Below are positions 24,633-34,518 of a stretch of 64,000 nt of DNA, piece by piece. Under the pieces are notes generated by a model. The model was not told the DNA's origin. It made no database searches and saw only the letters and a program-made list of their open reading frames with translations. Positions within the stretch are counted from its first letter, which is position 1. Each line of letters opens with the position of its first letter. This stretch comes from Texcoconibacillus texcoconensis. Its GTDB lineage: Bacteria > Bacillota > Bacilli > Bacillales > Salisediminibacteriaceae. Position numbers and translations under genes: made by a program. The DNA lies in NCBI RefSeq assembly GCF_014202575.1, contig NZ_JACHHB010000008.1:1-64000 (forward strand). The letters run 5' to 3'.

Positions 24633-26405
24633 ATGAAGAAGTTTCGTTTCATTTTGCCAGTTTCTTTACTAGCTTTAGTTTTCACCGCGGCGTGCTCACC
24701 CGAAGATCCAGCCGACCCTGACGTTGAGGAAAACGAACAGGAACCTGAAGAAGAATTGACAGAACCATCAGATGAGGCGATTGAAGGACAAGATGTTCAA
24801 GATCTTTATCTTTACATGGACAACACTGACGTTAGTGAACTTTACTCAAGAGATGTCAATTCTGATGATCGATTAGATGGACATATGAAACTTGACCCCG
24901 ATGATGATGAAATCATTGAACTAGATGGCCTTCGTTTTCGTGGTAACACCGCGCGTGGCCTTGATAAAAAATCATTTAATATTCGATTCGAAGACGATCA
25001 AGACTTTTTATTTGGTAGTAATCGAATGAATTTAAATGCGATGTATCGGGACCCTTCAATGATGCGCGAAAAAATTTCTTGGGATATGTTCGCAGAATTA
25101 GACCATCCTGCCCCGCGTGCAGAGTATTTTAACTTATACATCAATGACGTTTTTGAAGGGCTTTACGTTCACATTGAGCGTATCGATCAAGATTTATTAG
25201 CAAACCACGACTTAAATGAGGAAGGAACCTTAGTTCGCGATGATATGCGCGGCCATTATAATGGTGACACGATAGATGTTTATTCTTCCTTCGGCTTTGA
25301 CATCACAAGGGCTGACGACCAACCTCACTTTCTTGAAGAAATTTTCCGTTATCGCGGAAACCCTCATTGGGGCGAATTAACTTCCTTAATAGAGTGGGTC
25401 TATCAAACCCCTGCAGGACCGGAATTTGCTGAAAAATTTCAAGAGGAAATGAATGTCGACCGTTTTATTGATTGGCTCGCCGTTCACTTTTTAATCGGAG
25501 ACATTGATGCCTTCGGAGATGATTATTGGCTCTATTTAGACCACGAAGACCCTGATGCGAAATGGGAGGTCATCCCTTGGGATAAAAACTTAACGTTCGG
25601 CTCTCATACTCGTTCAGACTACGGCGTTTTAAATGATTACTTTGCTTATGAGTACCCGATGGACGTTGGATCTTGGGACAACCATTTGTTCATGAAACTT
25701 CTAGAAACACCTGAACTAAAAGAAAAACTTGACGAACGTCTCGTCCAGTTAATGGGTGACGTGTTTACTTATGATTACTTCGAAGAAAAGTTCCATACGT
25801 ATCAAGACCGAATTTACGACAGCGTCATGGTAGACCCAAGTGATCGCGGCGCATTCGACCTTCATCCACAAAACCATTTTGGTGAGTTAGGTGATTACGA
25901 ATATCGATCTGAGGCGATCCTCGATTTTATCGAGCTTCGTTACCAGTATATTAAAGCACAAATTGGTGCGTTAGACACGGAAGGCACGCTCACAGCTACA
26001 GAAACGATTGACGATGACACTGAAGGGCCTGTTTACTTTACTGATGACCAAGGTTGGGTGATTTCAAAATTTGAACCTACAAATGTAGTCAATGAAGGAG
26101 ACATTACCTTCTCTGTCGAGGAAAATCAAGAGATTGATGGCGTGAACCGAACCTTCTCCGTTAACGCAGGGGATGCTGAAGTCGAGGGGACCTTAACGAT
26201 TTACTACCGAAATGACCTCGGTTGGCCTGCAGGCGGTAACTGGTATAAGGAAAATACCGCTATCGGCGAACAATGGGATTTAACCTTGGCTGAATACGAC
26301 GGATCCACAGCAACGCCTTTAGATTCAACCATTAATCCTTACACGAACAAGTTAACCATCGACACATCTTTAACAGGTGAAAATCAGTACGTCATTACAC
26401 ATTAA
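24633..26405 (+). CDS. CotH kinase family lipoprotein
   Basis: A 590-aa lipoprotein. The signal peptide ends in the lipobox FTAAC (Cys about 21), followed by an acidic linker. The CotH domain (PF08757) spans about residues 55-440, with RFRGNTARGLDKKSFNIRFE, NLNAMYRDPSMMREKIS, the FEGLYVHIERID strand, FLIGDIDAFGDDYW and IPWDKNLTFG, whose Asp is the metal-binding position in CotH kinases. The C-terminal 130 residues form a beta-rich region. CotH in Bacillus phosphorylates spore coat proteins; this secreted form probably acts on surface proteins (inference). The VTC and DUF4956 genes, frequent neighbours of such CotH genes, lie convergently downstream. Confidence 0.9.
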   Translation: MKKFRFILPVSLLALVFTAACSPEDPADPDVEENEQEPEEELTEPSDEAIEGQDVQDLYLYMDNTDVSELYSRDVNSDDRLDGHMKLDPDDDEIIELDGLRFRGNTARGLDKKSFNIRFEDDQDFLFGSNRMNLNAMYRDPSMMREKISWDMFAELDHPAPRAEYFNLYINDVFEGLYVHIERIDQDLLANHDLNEEGTLVRDDMRGHYNGDTIDVYSSFGFDITRADDQPHFLEEIFRYRGNPHWGELTSLIEWVYQTPAGPEFAEKFQEEMNVDRFIDWLAVHFLIGDIDAFGDDYWLYLDHEDPDAKWEVIPWDKNLTFGSHTRSDYGVLNDYFAYEYPMDVGSWDNHLFMKLLETPELKEKLDERLVQLMGDVFTYDYFEEKFHTYQDRIYDSVMVDPSDRGAFDLHPQNHFGELGDYEYRSEAILDFIELRYQYIKAQIGALDTEGTLTATETIDDDTEGPVYFTDDQGWVISKFEPTNVVNEGDITFSVEENQEIDGVNRTFSVNAGDAEVEGTLTIYYRNDLGWPAGGNWYKENTAIGEQWDLTLAEYDGSTATPLDSTINPYTNKLTIDTSLTGENQYVITH

Positions 26406-26410
26406 GACAC

Positions 26411-26450
26411 AAAAAAGCTACAGGGGCACTTCAACCCTCTGTAGCTTTTT
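26411..26450 (+). terminator. Terminator after the CotH gene
   Basis: AGCTACAG, an imperfect loop, CTGTAGCT and a T-run; an A-run on the other side could make it bidirectional. Confidence 0.85.
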
Positions 26451-26503
26451 CTATGCTCTCTTGTGCAGTGTGCGGACAGTATGTCTATCAAGTTCACGAT
26501 CAT

Positions 26504-26538
26504 AAAAAAAGGACGAATTCCCGTTTCGAATTCGTCCT
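26504..26538 (-). terminator. Terminator after the DUF4956 gene
   Basis: The minus strand has GGACGAATTC, a 7-nt loop, GAATTCGTCC and seven T residues. Confidence 0.9.
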
Positions 26539-26580
26539 CATATCATATGCTTCAACATCACTTCTTCGATGCCTTGATTT

Positions 26581-27276
26581 TTAATAAGTCATTTGTGATA
26601 AGTTCAGTGATACTTTCAAATTAGCGTTCTTCGTACGAATCGCGTCCATAATTTCTTTATCTTGGACACCTTCTTTTGTACTCACGCGATACTCTAAAAG
26701 ATACATTGTTCCCTGATTTGTCGTTTCAACATTCGTTAACTTATAATAATTCATGTTTTCTTCAAAAATGTCATCAAAGATACCTTCATAATTCATGTTC
26801 TCAGGAACTGTGATTTTAAGGATCTTCTCATAGTTTGTACTGCTCTTTCCATAATCGACAACATAAAGAATGTAAATCAAAACGGATAAAGACGCAGTGA
26901 AAAGAACGGCTAATAAGTAGAAGCCTAAACCTGAAGCAATACCTGCTGCCATACCAAAAAAGATAAATGCGATATCTTTTGGATCAGCCATCGCACTTCT
27001 AAAACGAATGATCGAGAATGCACCAACCAAACCGAATGCAACGGCAATATTATTACCGATAACAATCATGATAATGGAAACGACCACACTCATAATAATC
27101 ACGGTTTGTACAAAAGATTGTGAATAACGAACCCCGTGGTGGGTTAATTTATATACTTGGGTAATGACAACACTTAAGAAAAAGCTTAGAAAGATTGCCA
27201 TAAATGCTTCAAATACTGTGAAGTCAGACGTTACATTACCCGAACTCATATAATTCTGTAAGAATTCTTGCATCAT
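26581..27276 (-). CDS. DUF4956 membrane protein
   Basis: A 231-aa protein with four to five transmembrane segments in the first 150 residues (FEAFMAIFLSFFLSVVITQV, then VIIMSVVVSIIMIVIG, the FIFFGMAAGIASGLGFYLLA region and others) and a C-terminal soluble alpha/beta domain. AFGLVGAFSIIRFRSAMADP, with its charged tail, is the most conserved block of the family. It follows the VTC-domain gene after 26 nt, so the two form an operon. The usual association with VTC proteins suggests a membrane partner for the polymerase; function is not established. Confidence 0.88.
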   Translation of the reverse strand: MMQEFLQNYMSSGNVTSDFTVFEAFMAIFLSFFLSVVITQVYKLTHHGVRYSQSFVQTVIIMSVVVSIIMIVIGNNIAVAFGLVGAFSIIRFRSAMADPKDIAFIFFGMAAGIASGLGFYLLAVLFTASLSVLIYILYVVDYGKSSTNYEKILKITVPENMNYEGIFDDIFEENMNYYKLTNVETTNQGTMYLLEYRVSTKEGVQDKEIMDAIRTKNANLKVSLNLSQMTY

Positions 27277-27302
27277 ACATTTCCCCTTGAATTATTTAAT
27301 AC

Positions 27303-28043
27303 TTATAAAAGAACTGATTGTTTATCTGCCTTGTTTGCGTTATTTGCCGTATCTACACTTGTGCAATATTTGGACACACCGCGCTTTTCACACTTATAGT
27401 TACTTAACAAACGAGTTAACCACAGTGGTACACTGTCGTTTACTTTGACCTCCATGACCACTAAGTTTTGATCAACAAAATGATTCCCATGTGGTCCATT
27501 CTCAATAAAAAGGTCATCATTTCGACAACGCAAATTATAATCAAATGTTACTCGTAAATCAGCATCATCTACACCGTGAAAGGCTTGTCTATCATAACTT
27601 ACAACCACTTCCGGGTGTAAGTGATATAAGTTCTTAAAATGATCAACTTCATTCATAATTTGTTTATTCGACAGGTTGTAATGCTCTTTGATCTTGTTTG
27701 ACTGCACATACTCGTAAGCATCTTTTAACGGCAACATCGTTCGCCTCTTATTGACAACATTGTTAAACTTTTGTTTCACTTCAAAAAATGCTGTACTTTC
27801 TTGAGTAGCATTGTCGTATACGCGTAAACGTAATTTTTGTCTAAAGTTTAATTTATTTCTCGTTTCATAATAAATGGTATAATCTGGTGAATCAAAATAC
27901 AGACTAACAATATTATAACGCCCAAAGCCATCTCCAAAGCGGTCGTAGCGCATATACGGTTTCATGTCTTCAACGATCGCTTGGTACGTGTCAAATGGAA
28001 TTAAATATTTTAATTCTCGACGTGTAAAAATCTCTCTAGACAT
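27303..28043 (-). CDS. VTC-domain polyphosphate polymerase family protein
   Basis: A 246-aa VTC-fold protein (PF09359), related to the catalytic domain of yeast Vtc4, which makes polyphosphate from ATP. Charged tunnel motifs are visible: RRELKYLI near the N-terminus, IVSLYFDSPDY, KLRLRVY, FFEVKQKFNNVVNKRRTML, VVSYDRQAFHG, LRVTFDYNLRCR and VVMEVKVND. The ATG at 28043 (MSREIF) has AAAGGGGG upstream, better than the longer frame. It has no SPX domain and no membrane segment; DUF4956 downstream would supply the membrane part. Whether the product is polyphosphate or another phosphate transfer product is open. Confidence 0.88.
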   Translation of the reverse strand: MSREIFTRRELKYLIPFDTYQAIVEDMKPYMRYDRFGDGFGRYNIVSLYFDSPDYTIYYETRNKLNFRQKLRLRVYDNATQESTAFFEVKQKFNNVVNKRRTMLPLKDAYEYVQSNKIKEHYNLSNKQIMNEVDHFKNLYHLHPEVVVSYDRQAFHGVDDADLRVTFDYNLRCRNDDLFIENGPHGNHFVDQNLVVMEVKVNDSVPLWLTRLLSNYKCEKRGVSKYCTSVDTANNANKADKQSVLL

Positions 28044-28330
28044 CAGTTTATCCCCCTTTCCCTTCATTTTAGAAAGGTCTAACGTTTATGTTAAAATAAA
28101 AAAACATCGTAGGTAAAGATCATAACAACATTTTTCATTATATTCCTAAATTGTTCGATAAGCAATCTCAATTTTAGGTAGAATTCATTGTCCGATTTTG
28201 CCGTATACTACAATTGTCCCCATTTTTGACAAAATGATTTACACCACTACAAACTTCGATTGCTAAATAGCGTTTTATCATCTAAAATATTCTTGTTACT
28301 TTTTTTCCTGAATCCACAGGAGGGGTCTAA

Positions 28331-29005
28331 ATGAAAAAAGCAAAACAATTTCGTAATATTATCATCCTTTTGTTCCTATTAGGTTTACTTTGGGTTGGGG
28401 CGTTTTTATACGTACCTGAACGAGAAGCACTTTCCGATCATTCACTTGAAAATGCAATTCGCGAGGAGTTAGATTTAGCTCCAAACGAACAATATCATAA
28501 GGATGATCTAGCAGACATTCGCGTTCTTGAAATCAGAGATGCAGGTATAGAACAAATCGAAGGGATTGAAAAACTAACAAACCTCGTTGAACTCGACCTG
28601 CGCGGGAATGAAATTGATGATATTACACTCATTGGTGAACTAGAAAATTTGGAGGTCCTCGATTTACGTGACAACCGCATTTCCGATATCAGTGCATTAG
28701 GAAATTTAACACACCTTGAAGACTTAAATGTTCGCGGAAACCGTATTTCTGATATCTCTGTCCTATCTGAATTAACGAACATACGTGAATTGAACATTCG
28801 TGAAAATAGTATTTCAGATATTTCACCACTTGCAGACTTAACGCTTCTAAGAGATTTAAACATGCGTTATAACCAAATTGACACGTTAGAACCTTTAAGC
28901 GATTTACAGAACTTGACGCAACGCTTGTATATTGAAGGCAATTTAATTGAAGATACAAGCCCTGTCGCTCATTATTATGATCACATTTTAGAAACAGATT
29001 TTTAA
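28331..29005 (+). CDS. Leucine-rich repeat surface protein
   Basis: A 224-aa protein. One N-terminal hydrophobic segment (IIILLFLLGLLWVGAFLYV, about residues 10-28) anchors or exports it. After a short LRR cap (ADIRVLEIRDAGIEQIEGIE) come about five 22-residue internalin-type repeats, such as LVELDLRGNEIDDITLIGEL and LEVLDLRDNRISDISALGNL. AGGAGGGG precedes the ATG. It lies divergently from the VTC operon and alone in its transcript, with its own terminator. A role in protein-protein contacts at the cell surface is likely, but no partner can be named. Confidence 0.9.
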   Translation: MKKAKQFRNIIILLFLLGLLWVGAFLYVPEREALSDHSLENAIREELDLAPNEQYHKDDLADIRVLEIRDAGIEQIEGIEKLTNLVELDLRGNEIDDITLIGELENLEVLDLRDNRISDISALGNLTHLEDLNVRGNRISDISVLSELTNIRELNIRENSISDISPLADLTLLRDLNMRYNQIDTLEPLSDLQNLTQRLYIEGNLIEDTSPVAHYYDHILETDF

Positions 29006-29020
29006 ATCACGAATCGTACA

Positions 29021-29060
29021 AATCCCTTCGATTGATCGACAGTCGAAGGGATTTTTTTTT
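29021..29060 (+). terminator. Terminator after the LRR gene
   Basis: AATCCCTTCGA, loop, TCGAAGGGATT and nine T residues. Confidence 0.92.
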
Positions 29061-29093
29061 CGTTTTCGGAGCACCTAAAGCTTTATAAACTGA

Positions 29094-29120
29094 AACAGAC
29101 GATCGATATGATCGTCTGTT
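29094..29120 (-). terminator. Terminator after csaB
   Basis: AACAGACGATC and GATCGTCTGTT form an 11-bp stem just past the csaB stop; the minus-strand tail is only moderately T-rich. Confidence 0.7.
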
Positions 29121-29127
29121 AACTTCG

Positions 29128-30210
29128 TTATTTTGCCAATATGTCTAATGTTTGCTGTGCTGTATGTTTCGCTTTTTGCGTCGCTTCTGTCGTATATTCA
29201 AGAAGGTAATCGTTTTGTTCGGACAAATCCGCCGTGATGACTTTGGTCACGATATCGTCTGCAGACCAATCATCTTTTTCCACATGACCTACGACCGGTT
29301 GCTGACACAAGTTAGCGAAAGAATCAATTTTAGGATCATACGATAATGCATGAAAAGGAACATTCATGACTGCTGCAAAAATCAATGCATGAAGTCTCAT
29401 TCCTAACAGCAATTTCGCTTGTCCGACAATCACCACTTTTTCCTGTATCGTCGCATCATATGGAGCCATCCAAATGTCCCCGTCTCTTTTTTCCATCAGC
29501 GACAACAGCTGTTCTAAAGTGTTGTAATCATGCTCTCCATGCATCGGCAACAGGACGATCTTTTCCCCTTTTTTCAGTAATTCATCTAACGCCGCAGCAG
29601 TCTTTTCTAGGTACTCTCTCCCATCAGACCAATCTCTCATTGAAACCGCAATATAATCGCTAGGTATATTTTCCGATGCGAGCCAAGGACTCTCATCGAG
29701 TGACGGCTTGTTCATTCCAAGAACGGGATCAGGGACAATTGTAGATTCCTTCTTTAAACCAACCGATGTTAAAAACTCCTGGGAATCACGATCGCGCACT
29801 GTAATCAGCGATGCTCGATTGAGCGTATGCTTGACAATTCGTTGATTTTTCAGTTGATTAATGGGACCTATCCCTTGAGCATAAATGACAAACGGCTTTC
29901 CGAGGAGCTTAGCGATCCACATCACACCGCTATAATAAATCACACTTTTGTTGCCTGTCTTATCTTGTAGCAAACTTCCACCACCGCTAATCAACCCATC
30001 TGATTGCCGGATAGCTTTGGCTACGTCTTTTAACTTCCAACGATTGACCGCTTCAACACCATATTGTTGAGCGGTCTTTTCAGGGTCATTGGATAACACG
30101 GTGATGTGAATATCTTGATTTTCTTCTCTTAGCGCACTGATCAAAGAAAAAAGAATCGCTTCATCGCCTACATTGTCAAAACCGTAATAACCAGATAATA
30201 CGACCTTCAT
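29128..30210 (-). CDS. csaB: CsaB, polysaccharide pyruvyltransferase
   Basis: CsaB, 360 aa, transfers pyruvate from phosphoenolpyruvate to ManNAc residues of secondary wall polymer, creating the ketal that SLH domains recognise. The N-terminus GYYGFDNVGDEAIL, the middle ISGGGSLLQDKTGNKSVIYY and the C-terminal LLGMRLHALIFAAVMNVPFH are typical. The start MKVVLSGYYG at 30210 overlaps the DUF5693 stop as ATGA, showing translational coupling; the longer frame to 30264 lies inside the upstream gene. It ends a tagA-flippase-DUF5693-csaB run. At least three SLH proteins encoded in this window depend on its product. Confidence 0.95.
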   Translation of the reverse strand: MKVVLSGYYGFDNVGDEAILFSLISALREENQDIHITVLSNDPEKTAQQYGVEAVNRWKLKDVAKAIRQSDGLISGGGSLLQDKTGNKSVIYYSGVMWIAKLLGKPFVIYAQGIGPINQLKNQRIVKHTLNRASLITVRDRDSQEFLTSVGLKKESTIVPDPVLGMNKPSLDESPWLASENIPSDYIAVSMRDWSDGREYLEKTAAALDELLKKGEKIVLLPMHGEHDYNTLEQLLSLMEKRDGDIWMAPYDATIQEKVVIVGQAKLLLGMRLHALIFAAVMNVPFHALSYDPKIDSFANLCQQPVVGHVEKDDWSADDIVTKVITADLSEQNDYLLEYTTEATQKAKHTAQQTLDILAK

Positions 30211-32126
30211 CGTAACACCTTCTCTTTCACTTGCGGAAACACCCAACGCTCCAGTAGATACCAAGCGACAATAAGCATAACCCCAAACGTGACACCAATC
30301 ATTGCGCCATAAACCGTACGTTCCATGGAAATGAGTAACGGGGTATGCAAGTGTGTGAACGTTCCGACCATTGAACTAAATGCCAGCGCGCCGAAAATAT
30401 ATAAATAACGTCCATAACGATGACCCACCGCCGTTAAATAGATCCCTAACGTAAATAGTGGGTAGCCAATTAAAAACTCTGTCGTTCTTGGGCGCACCCC
30501 TAATGTATTTTCTAGCCACTGGCGAGCCTCTAATTCATAAGGAATGACGATACCCGCATTTCCAGTCCGACCGACATAAAACATAACGACCGCAGCGATA
30601 ACCGTTAAAACAACTAAATGCCAAAAAGCAACCTTTTCTTTTAACACGTGATAGCTAAATATAAATGCTGCAACAATCAACATTGGTAAAACGGCTAACG
30701 CCTTTACACCTGTAAAGCTATCGATATGAACGACAAATTCCCAGCCATATAATAATGTCACAACGAACCATGCACCAATTAAGGCAATCCCTAATGACTT
30801 CGCTAGTGCAATCGCTCCATCTTTGAGGGAATGTAATGATCCTATTGATAACACTGCATAAGCCGGTGCCAAGACCGCTAAACCTAGTACAATGGCCTTA
30901 TACAATAGGTTGATACCTGAAAGGAGGATCATTCCTGTTCCTAAACCTGCGACAACAAGTACAGGAATTGCAAGACGCGGGTGTAAACGATCCGCGACAA
31001 TACCCAAAAATGACACAGCAGCGACCAATGAAACTAATTTTAGCCACAACGGTTGCTCAAAACGCTCGAATGGCTCGGCAGCACCTAATTCACCACCTAC
31101 CCTTCGCTCAAGCCTTTCCATAAATGAATCATCACCAGCAAACGCATTTAAAGCATTTCCTGCTTCTAGCGGATTTTCATAATTTTCGTTATTCCTCTTA
31201 TTTAAAAGGTTGATATATAAAACGCCGATGTTTCGTTCATGTACCGCTCTTGCCCCTTGAAAAACGGCTCGAAGATCCTCTTCGTTTTCACTACCTTTAC
31301 CTAAAGTCATACTATGCAGACGAACAGGATCATTGTCTAAATGTTCAATTAGCGTTGTTAATCCACGTTGATCTACACCTTCAATCGTGAGTACACTGAG
31401 GTTGAGGTCATTCATCTTCTCGGCAAAGGATGCGACCCGGTTCTCTGGCGTATCACCTGGAACCCCTACAACCTCATCGTCAATAAAGAGCATGTAATGA
31501 GCGTAAGGGCTCATTTCTTCTAGCTGTTGATAAAGGATGTGGTCTTCGTTCGCATCGTTAAAATTGTTTTCCAAACGTGGAACAAGGGAAAATCTATGCT
31601 CGATTGCCTGTTCAACCGCGACCATATCGTAAGTGACAGGGGTTGATCTGCTACTCACACCGTAAGGGACAAACAGCAATTCACGATCCTCTACTTCTAA
31701 CCACTCAACCTCTTCATCATATTCTTCTAATTCTTCATTGATCACGTCCTCAACAGGCGCTATCAATGGATGATCTTCTTCTAAAATCTCAATATAGTCT
31801 CCAGGCTTGTCTGACAAATCATCGTTTGTAATTGTAGGAGATGTTAATAAATCTCTTTTATCAATAAATTGTAGTAAATATTTATTCTCTAAATCCCTTA
31901 AACTTAATGGTTCGAAACTGATCGACTCGACCCCTGAAGATCGCAACTGCGAATAAACATGATCCTTATCTTGCCCCGCATCGTGGATCATCGAATCAAT
32001 ATCGTTATACGGGATGCTGACTTCATACTGATCATTTGCCGATTCGACTTGAACCCTTTCCCACAAAGAGGGAATGGAAATCAGGATGGCAAAGATCACG
32101 ATCCCCCATAATCCTTTTTTAAGCAT
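30207..32126 (-). CDS. DUF5693 family polytopic membrane protein
   Basis: A 639-aa protein found next to csaB in many bacilli. It has an N-terminal membrane segment (LWGIVIFAILISIPSLW), a large extracytoplasmic domain (about residues 30-365, acidic) and about nine C-terminal transmembrane segments (VSLVAAVSFLGIVADRL, PVLVVAGLGTGMILLSGINL and further). AAGGGAG precedes the ATG. Its stop overlaps the csaB start. A role in wall-polymer modification or its transport, perhaps linked to pyruvylation, is plausible from position only; no catalytic motif was recognised. Confidence 0.85.
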   Translation of the reverse strand: MLKKGLWGIVIFAILISIPSLWERVQVESANDQYEVSIPYNDIDSMIHDAGQDKDHVYSQLRSSGVESISFEPLSLRDLENKYLLQFIDKRDLLTSPTITNDDLSDKPGDYIEILEEDHPLIAPVEDVINEELEEYDEEVEWLEVEDRELLFVPYGVSSRSTPVTYDMVAVEQAIEHRFSLVPRLENNFNDANEDHILYQQLEEMSPYAHYMLFIDDEVVGVPGDTPENRVASFAEKMNDLNLSVLTIEGVDQRGLTTLIEHLDNDPVRLHSMTLGKGSENEEDLRAVFQGARAVHERNIGVLYINLLNKRNNENYENPLEAGNALNAFAGDDSFMERLERRVGGELGAAEPFERFEQPLWLKLVSLVAAVSFLGIVADRLHPRLAIPVLVVAGLGTGMILLSGINLLYKAIVLGLAVLAPAYAVLSIGSLHSLKDGAIALAKSLGIALIGAWFVVTLLYGWEFVVHIDSFTGVKALAVLPMLIVAAFIFSYHVLKEKVAFWHLVVLTVIAAVVMFYVGRTGNAGIVIPYELEARQWLENTLGVRPRTTEFLIGYPLFTLGIYLTAVGHRYGRYLYIFGALAFSSMVGTFTHLHTPLLISMERTVYGAMIGVTFGVMLIVAWYLLERWVFPQVKEKVLR

Positions 32127-32169
32127 GTTTGATCTCCCTTTCAGATGAAAACCTTGACGATCTCATTTA

Positions 32170-33741
32170 TTATTGTTCCTCTACTGTTGAACGAAAATAT
32201 TTACCGACAACAGGTAATGATTGAAGTTCTTCTTTACCTAACCCTTTTAACGCTAAAATAAGCACACCATATACAAGCGCACCAACCATAACCATGATTA
32301 CAACGTATCCTAACGCAAAACCTCTGGACCAATTCATTGGATCCATGAAAAATGTCGGTGCCACAATCACAAGCGCCATGATGAGCGATGACACCGCGAA
32401 AACGGTGTGACTTCTCGCCCACACTTTAAAAGGAATCCCTTTATACATCCAGGAAATATTCAATACTGATACAAGGACATAGACAATAAGTGTAGACCAC
32501 GCAACGCCTATTAAACCGAAGTTACGTATAAGGACAATGTTTAAAATCACTTTTAAAGCGGCACCAATCGTCACAATCCATGCGGCTTGTTTTGATTTGT
32601 TCATTCCTTGTAAGATGCCTGTTGTTAATACTGTAAAGGATGTAAATAAGGCACTAAAATGAACGATCGCAATCACGGGATTTCCTTCATAGTCACCGAA
32701 AAAGCCGAAGTTAATCGGTAATGTTAAAGCAAATAACCCCATCGCTGCTGGCCAAGAAAACATGTGCGTAAATTTAAGTGCTTTTTCGATCATCGACCTC
32801 GTCTGATCTATTTCACCTTTGGCTAATGAACCTGTAATCAAAGGGATTAGCGGTAAGATGAGTGCACTAGAGAAAACAACGGCAATTTGTACAAGTGCCG
32901 TTCCGCGACCATAAATACCGAATAAATCAGCAATCGCTAATTCGCGATAACCAATCGCTTGCAATTGTTGCGGAACTGTAATCGAATCGATGAAATTAAG
33001 CAAAGCCATCGCAAGCGCCCCCACGCAAATGGGTAGTGAAAGAGCGAGAATCTTCTTTGCCCACGTGCGGAACGTTTGAAATTTGTATGGTTCGCTTGAG
33101 ATTGGCTTAATCGTTGAACGAAGGAAAATCCACCTTAAATAGATGAGTGAACATAACGCCCCGAGAATCGATCCAATCATGACACCCGCTGCTACGATTT
33201 CCTCAGAATAACCTTGCGCGACGAGGACATAAGCAATCACCAAGATCATGGTGACCCGAACAAATTGTTCTAAAACTTGCGAAATGGCCGTCGGGTTCAT
33301 ATCATCGTACCCTTGAAAAAAACCACGATATACGGCCATATAAGGTGCAACAAGTAGCGTAGCCGAAACGACGATGATCGATAGTGTCGCATACGAACCA
33401 CCTAGGAGCTCCGCAATCGGTTCGGATAAAACATAAATGACAATAAAACTAATCAAACCGAAACTAGCACCTAAAATACTTGCAGTGACGAAAATGTCTC
33501 GTATTTGCCTCTCATCACCATTTACACGCGCTTCAGAAATGAGTTTCGAAATCGCTAGCGGGATCCCTGCCACAGACAAAATGAGAACAGCCATATAGAC
33601 AGGGTAAACGAGCGAGAAAATACCAAATACTTCATTTCCCGCGATATTTTGCAGTGGGATTCGAAACACACTACCGAGTATTTTAGAAACAAGTGTTGCA
33701 ACACTAATGATAATCGCACCATTTAAAAAACCTTTGCTCAT
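32170..33741 (-). CDS. MurJ/SpoVB-like polysaccharide flippase
   Basis: A 523-aa MOP-superfamily exporter with about 14 hydrophobic segments. The start MSKGFLNGAIIISVATLVSK and the block KILGSVFRIPLQNIAG, VFGIFSLVYPVYMAVLILSV match SpoVB/YtgP/MurJ-like flippases. The conserved AYRGFFQGYDDMNPTAISQV-type segment is present (VYRGFFQGYDDMNPTAIS). The start overlaps the tagA stop (ATGA). Between a glycosyltransferase and csaB, it probably flips lipid-linked secondary wall polymer rather than peptidoglycan precursor, but that is inference from context. Confidence 0.88.
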   Translation of the reverse strand: MSKGFLNGAIIISVATLVSKILGSVFRIPLQNIAGNEVFGIFSLVYPVYMAVLILSVAGIPLAISKLISEARVNGDERQIRDIFVTASILGASFGLISFIVIYVLSEPIAELLGGSYATLSIIVVSATLLVAPYMAVYRGFFQGYDDMNPTAISQVLEQFVRVTMILVIAYVLVAQGYSEEIVAAGVMIGSILGALCSLIYLRWIFLRSTIKPISSEPYKFQTFRTWAKKILALSLPICVGALAMALLNFIDSITVPQQLQAIGYRELAIADLFGIYGRGTALVQIAVVFSSALILPLIPLITGSLAKGEIDQTRSMIEKALKFTHMFSWPAAMGLFALTLPINFGFFGDYEGNPVIAIVHFSALFTSFTVLTTGILQGMNKSKQAAWIVTIGAALKVILNIVLIRNFGLIGVAWSTLIVYVLVSVLNISWMYKGIPFKVWARSHTVFAVSSLIMALVIVAPTFFMDPMNWSRGFALGYVVIMVMVGALVYGVLILALKGLGKEELQSLPVVGKYFRSTVEEQ

Positions 33742-34478
33742 TTTGACCCCTTTACTTTCTGGTACATCACTTTACCAACAAACCTCGGCAAAGCTAACAT
33801 TCGTTTCCAACGTGTTGGTTGTTTCGAAAGACGGTAAAACCATTCCAAATTTAATTTTTGCCAAATTTCTGGCGCCCTTTTGACTTCACCTGCTAATACG
33901 TCAAAACTTCCACCAATCCCTACGAATATCCCTTTTTCTGCATAGGGCATATTTTCGGCAATCCACTGCTCTTGACGAGGGAAACCTAATGCGACAAAAA
34001 TGAAATCAGGTTTCGTTTCTTGAATATCGCGAATGATCGCATCGTCTTCCCAATCAAAAAATCCATGGTGACTCCCTGCGATCTCAACATTCGGGAATTG
34101 TTTGTTCATATTTTGTTTCGTTTTTTGGAGTACTTCGTCTTTTGCCCCTAACAAATACACGGAGCTCCCTTGTTCATTAGCTTTTTCGAGTATGCCCATA
34201 AACATATCAAATCCCGTCACTCGTTCAGGGAGAGGTTGTCCTAGCATCTGTGCTGCTTTGACAACGCCGATCCCATCTGCGGTAACATAATCTGCTTTTT
34301 CAACATTCTTCTTATATGTTTCATCTTCTAATGTATGGAGGACAATCTCCGGATTTGCAGTGACGACAAACTTCTTTTCTTCATTTTTAACATGTTCCAT
34401 CAATCGATCGATCATTTGACGTAAATTTATATGTATAAAGTTCACACCTAAAATCGACACTGTGCGATCTTTTGTCAT
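33738..34478 (-). CDS. tagA: WecG/TagA/CpsF glycosyltransferase
   Basis: A 246-aa GT26 enzyme; family members add ManNAc to the lipid-linked GlcNAc made by TagO. Motifs are FVVTANPEIVLHTLEDETY, the catalytic-region ADGIGVVKAAQMLGQPLPER followed by VTGFDMF, and VALGFPRQEQWIAEN. The C-terminal part is basic (RLSKQPTRWKRML), fitting membrane association. GGTGAAAAG precedes the ATG. It opens the operon leading to the flippase, DUF5693 and csaB. ManNAc is the residue CsaB pyruvylates, which makes the operon coherent. Confidence 0.92.
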   Translation of the reverse strand: MTKDRTVSILGVNFIHINLRQMIDRLMEHVKNEEKKFVVTANPEIVLHTLEDETYKKNVEKADYVTADGIGVVKAAQMLGQPLPERVTGFDMFMGILEKANEQGSSVYLLGAKDEVLQKTKQNMNKQFPNVEIAGSHHGFFDWEDDAIIRDIQETKPDFIFVALGFPRQEQWIAENMPYAEKGIFVGIGGSFDVLAGEVKRAPEIWQKLNLEWFYRLSKQPTRWKRMLALPRFVGKVMYQKVKGSK

Positions 34479-34518
34479 CTTTTCACCAACTTTTAATCAA
34501 ACTTTTAACTGTTACGCT

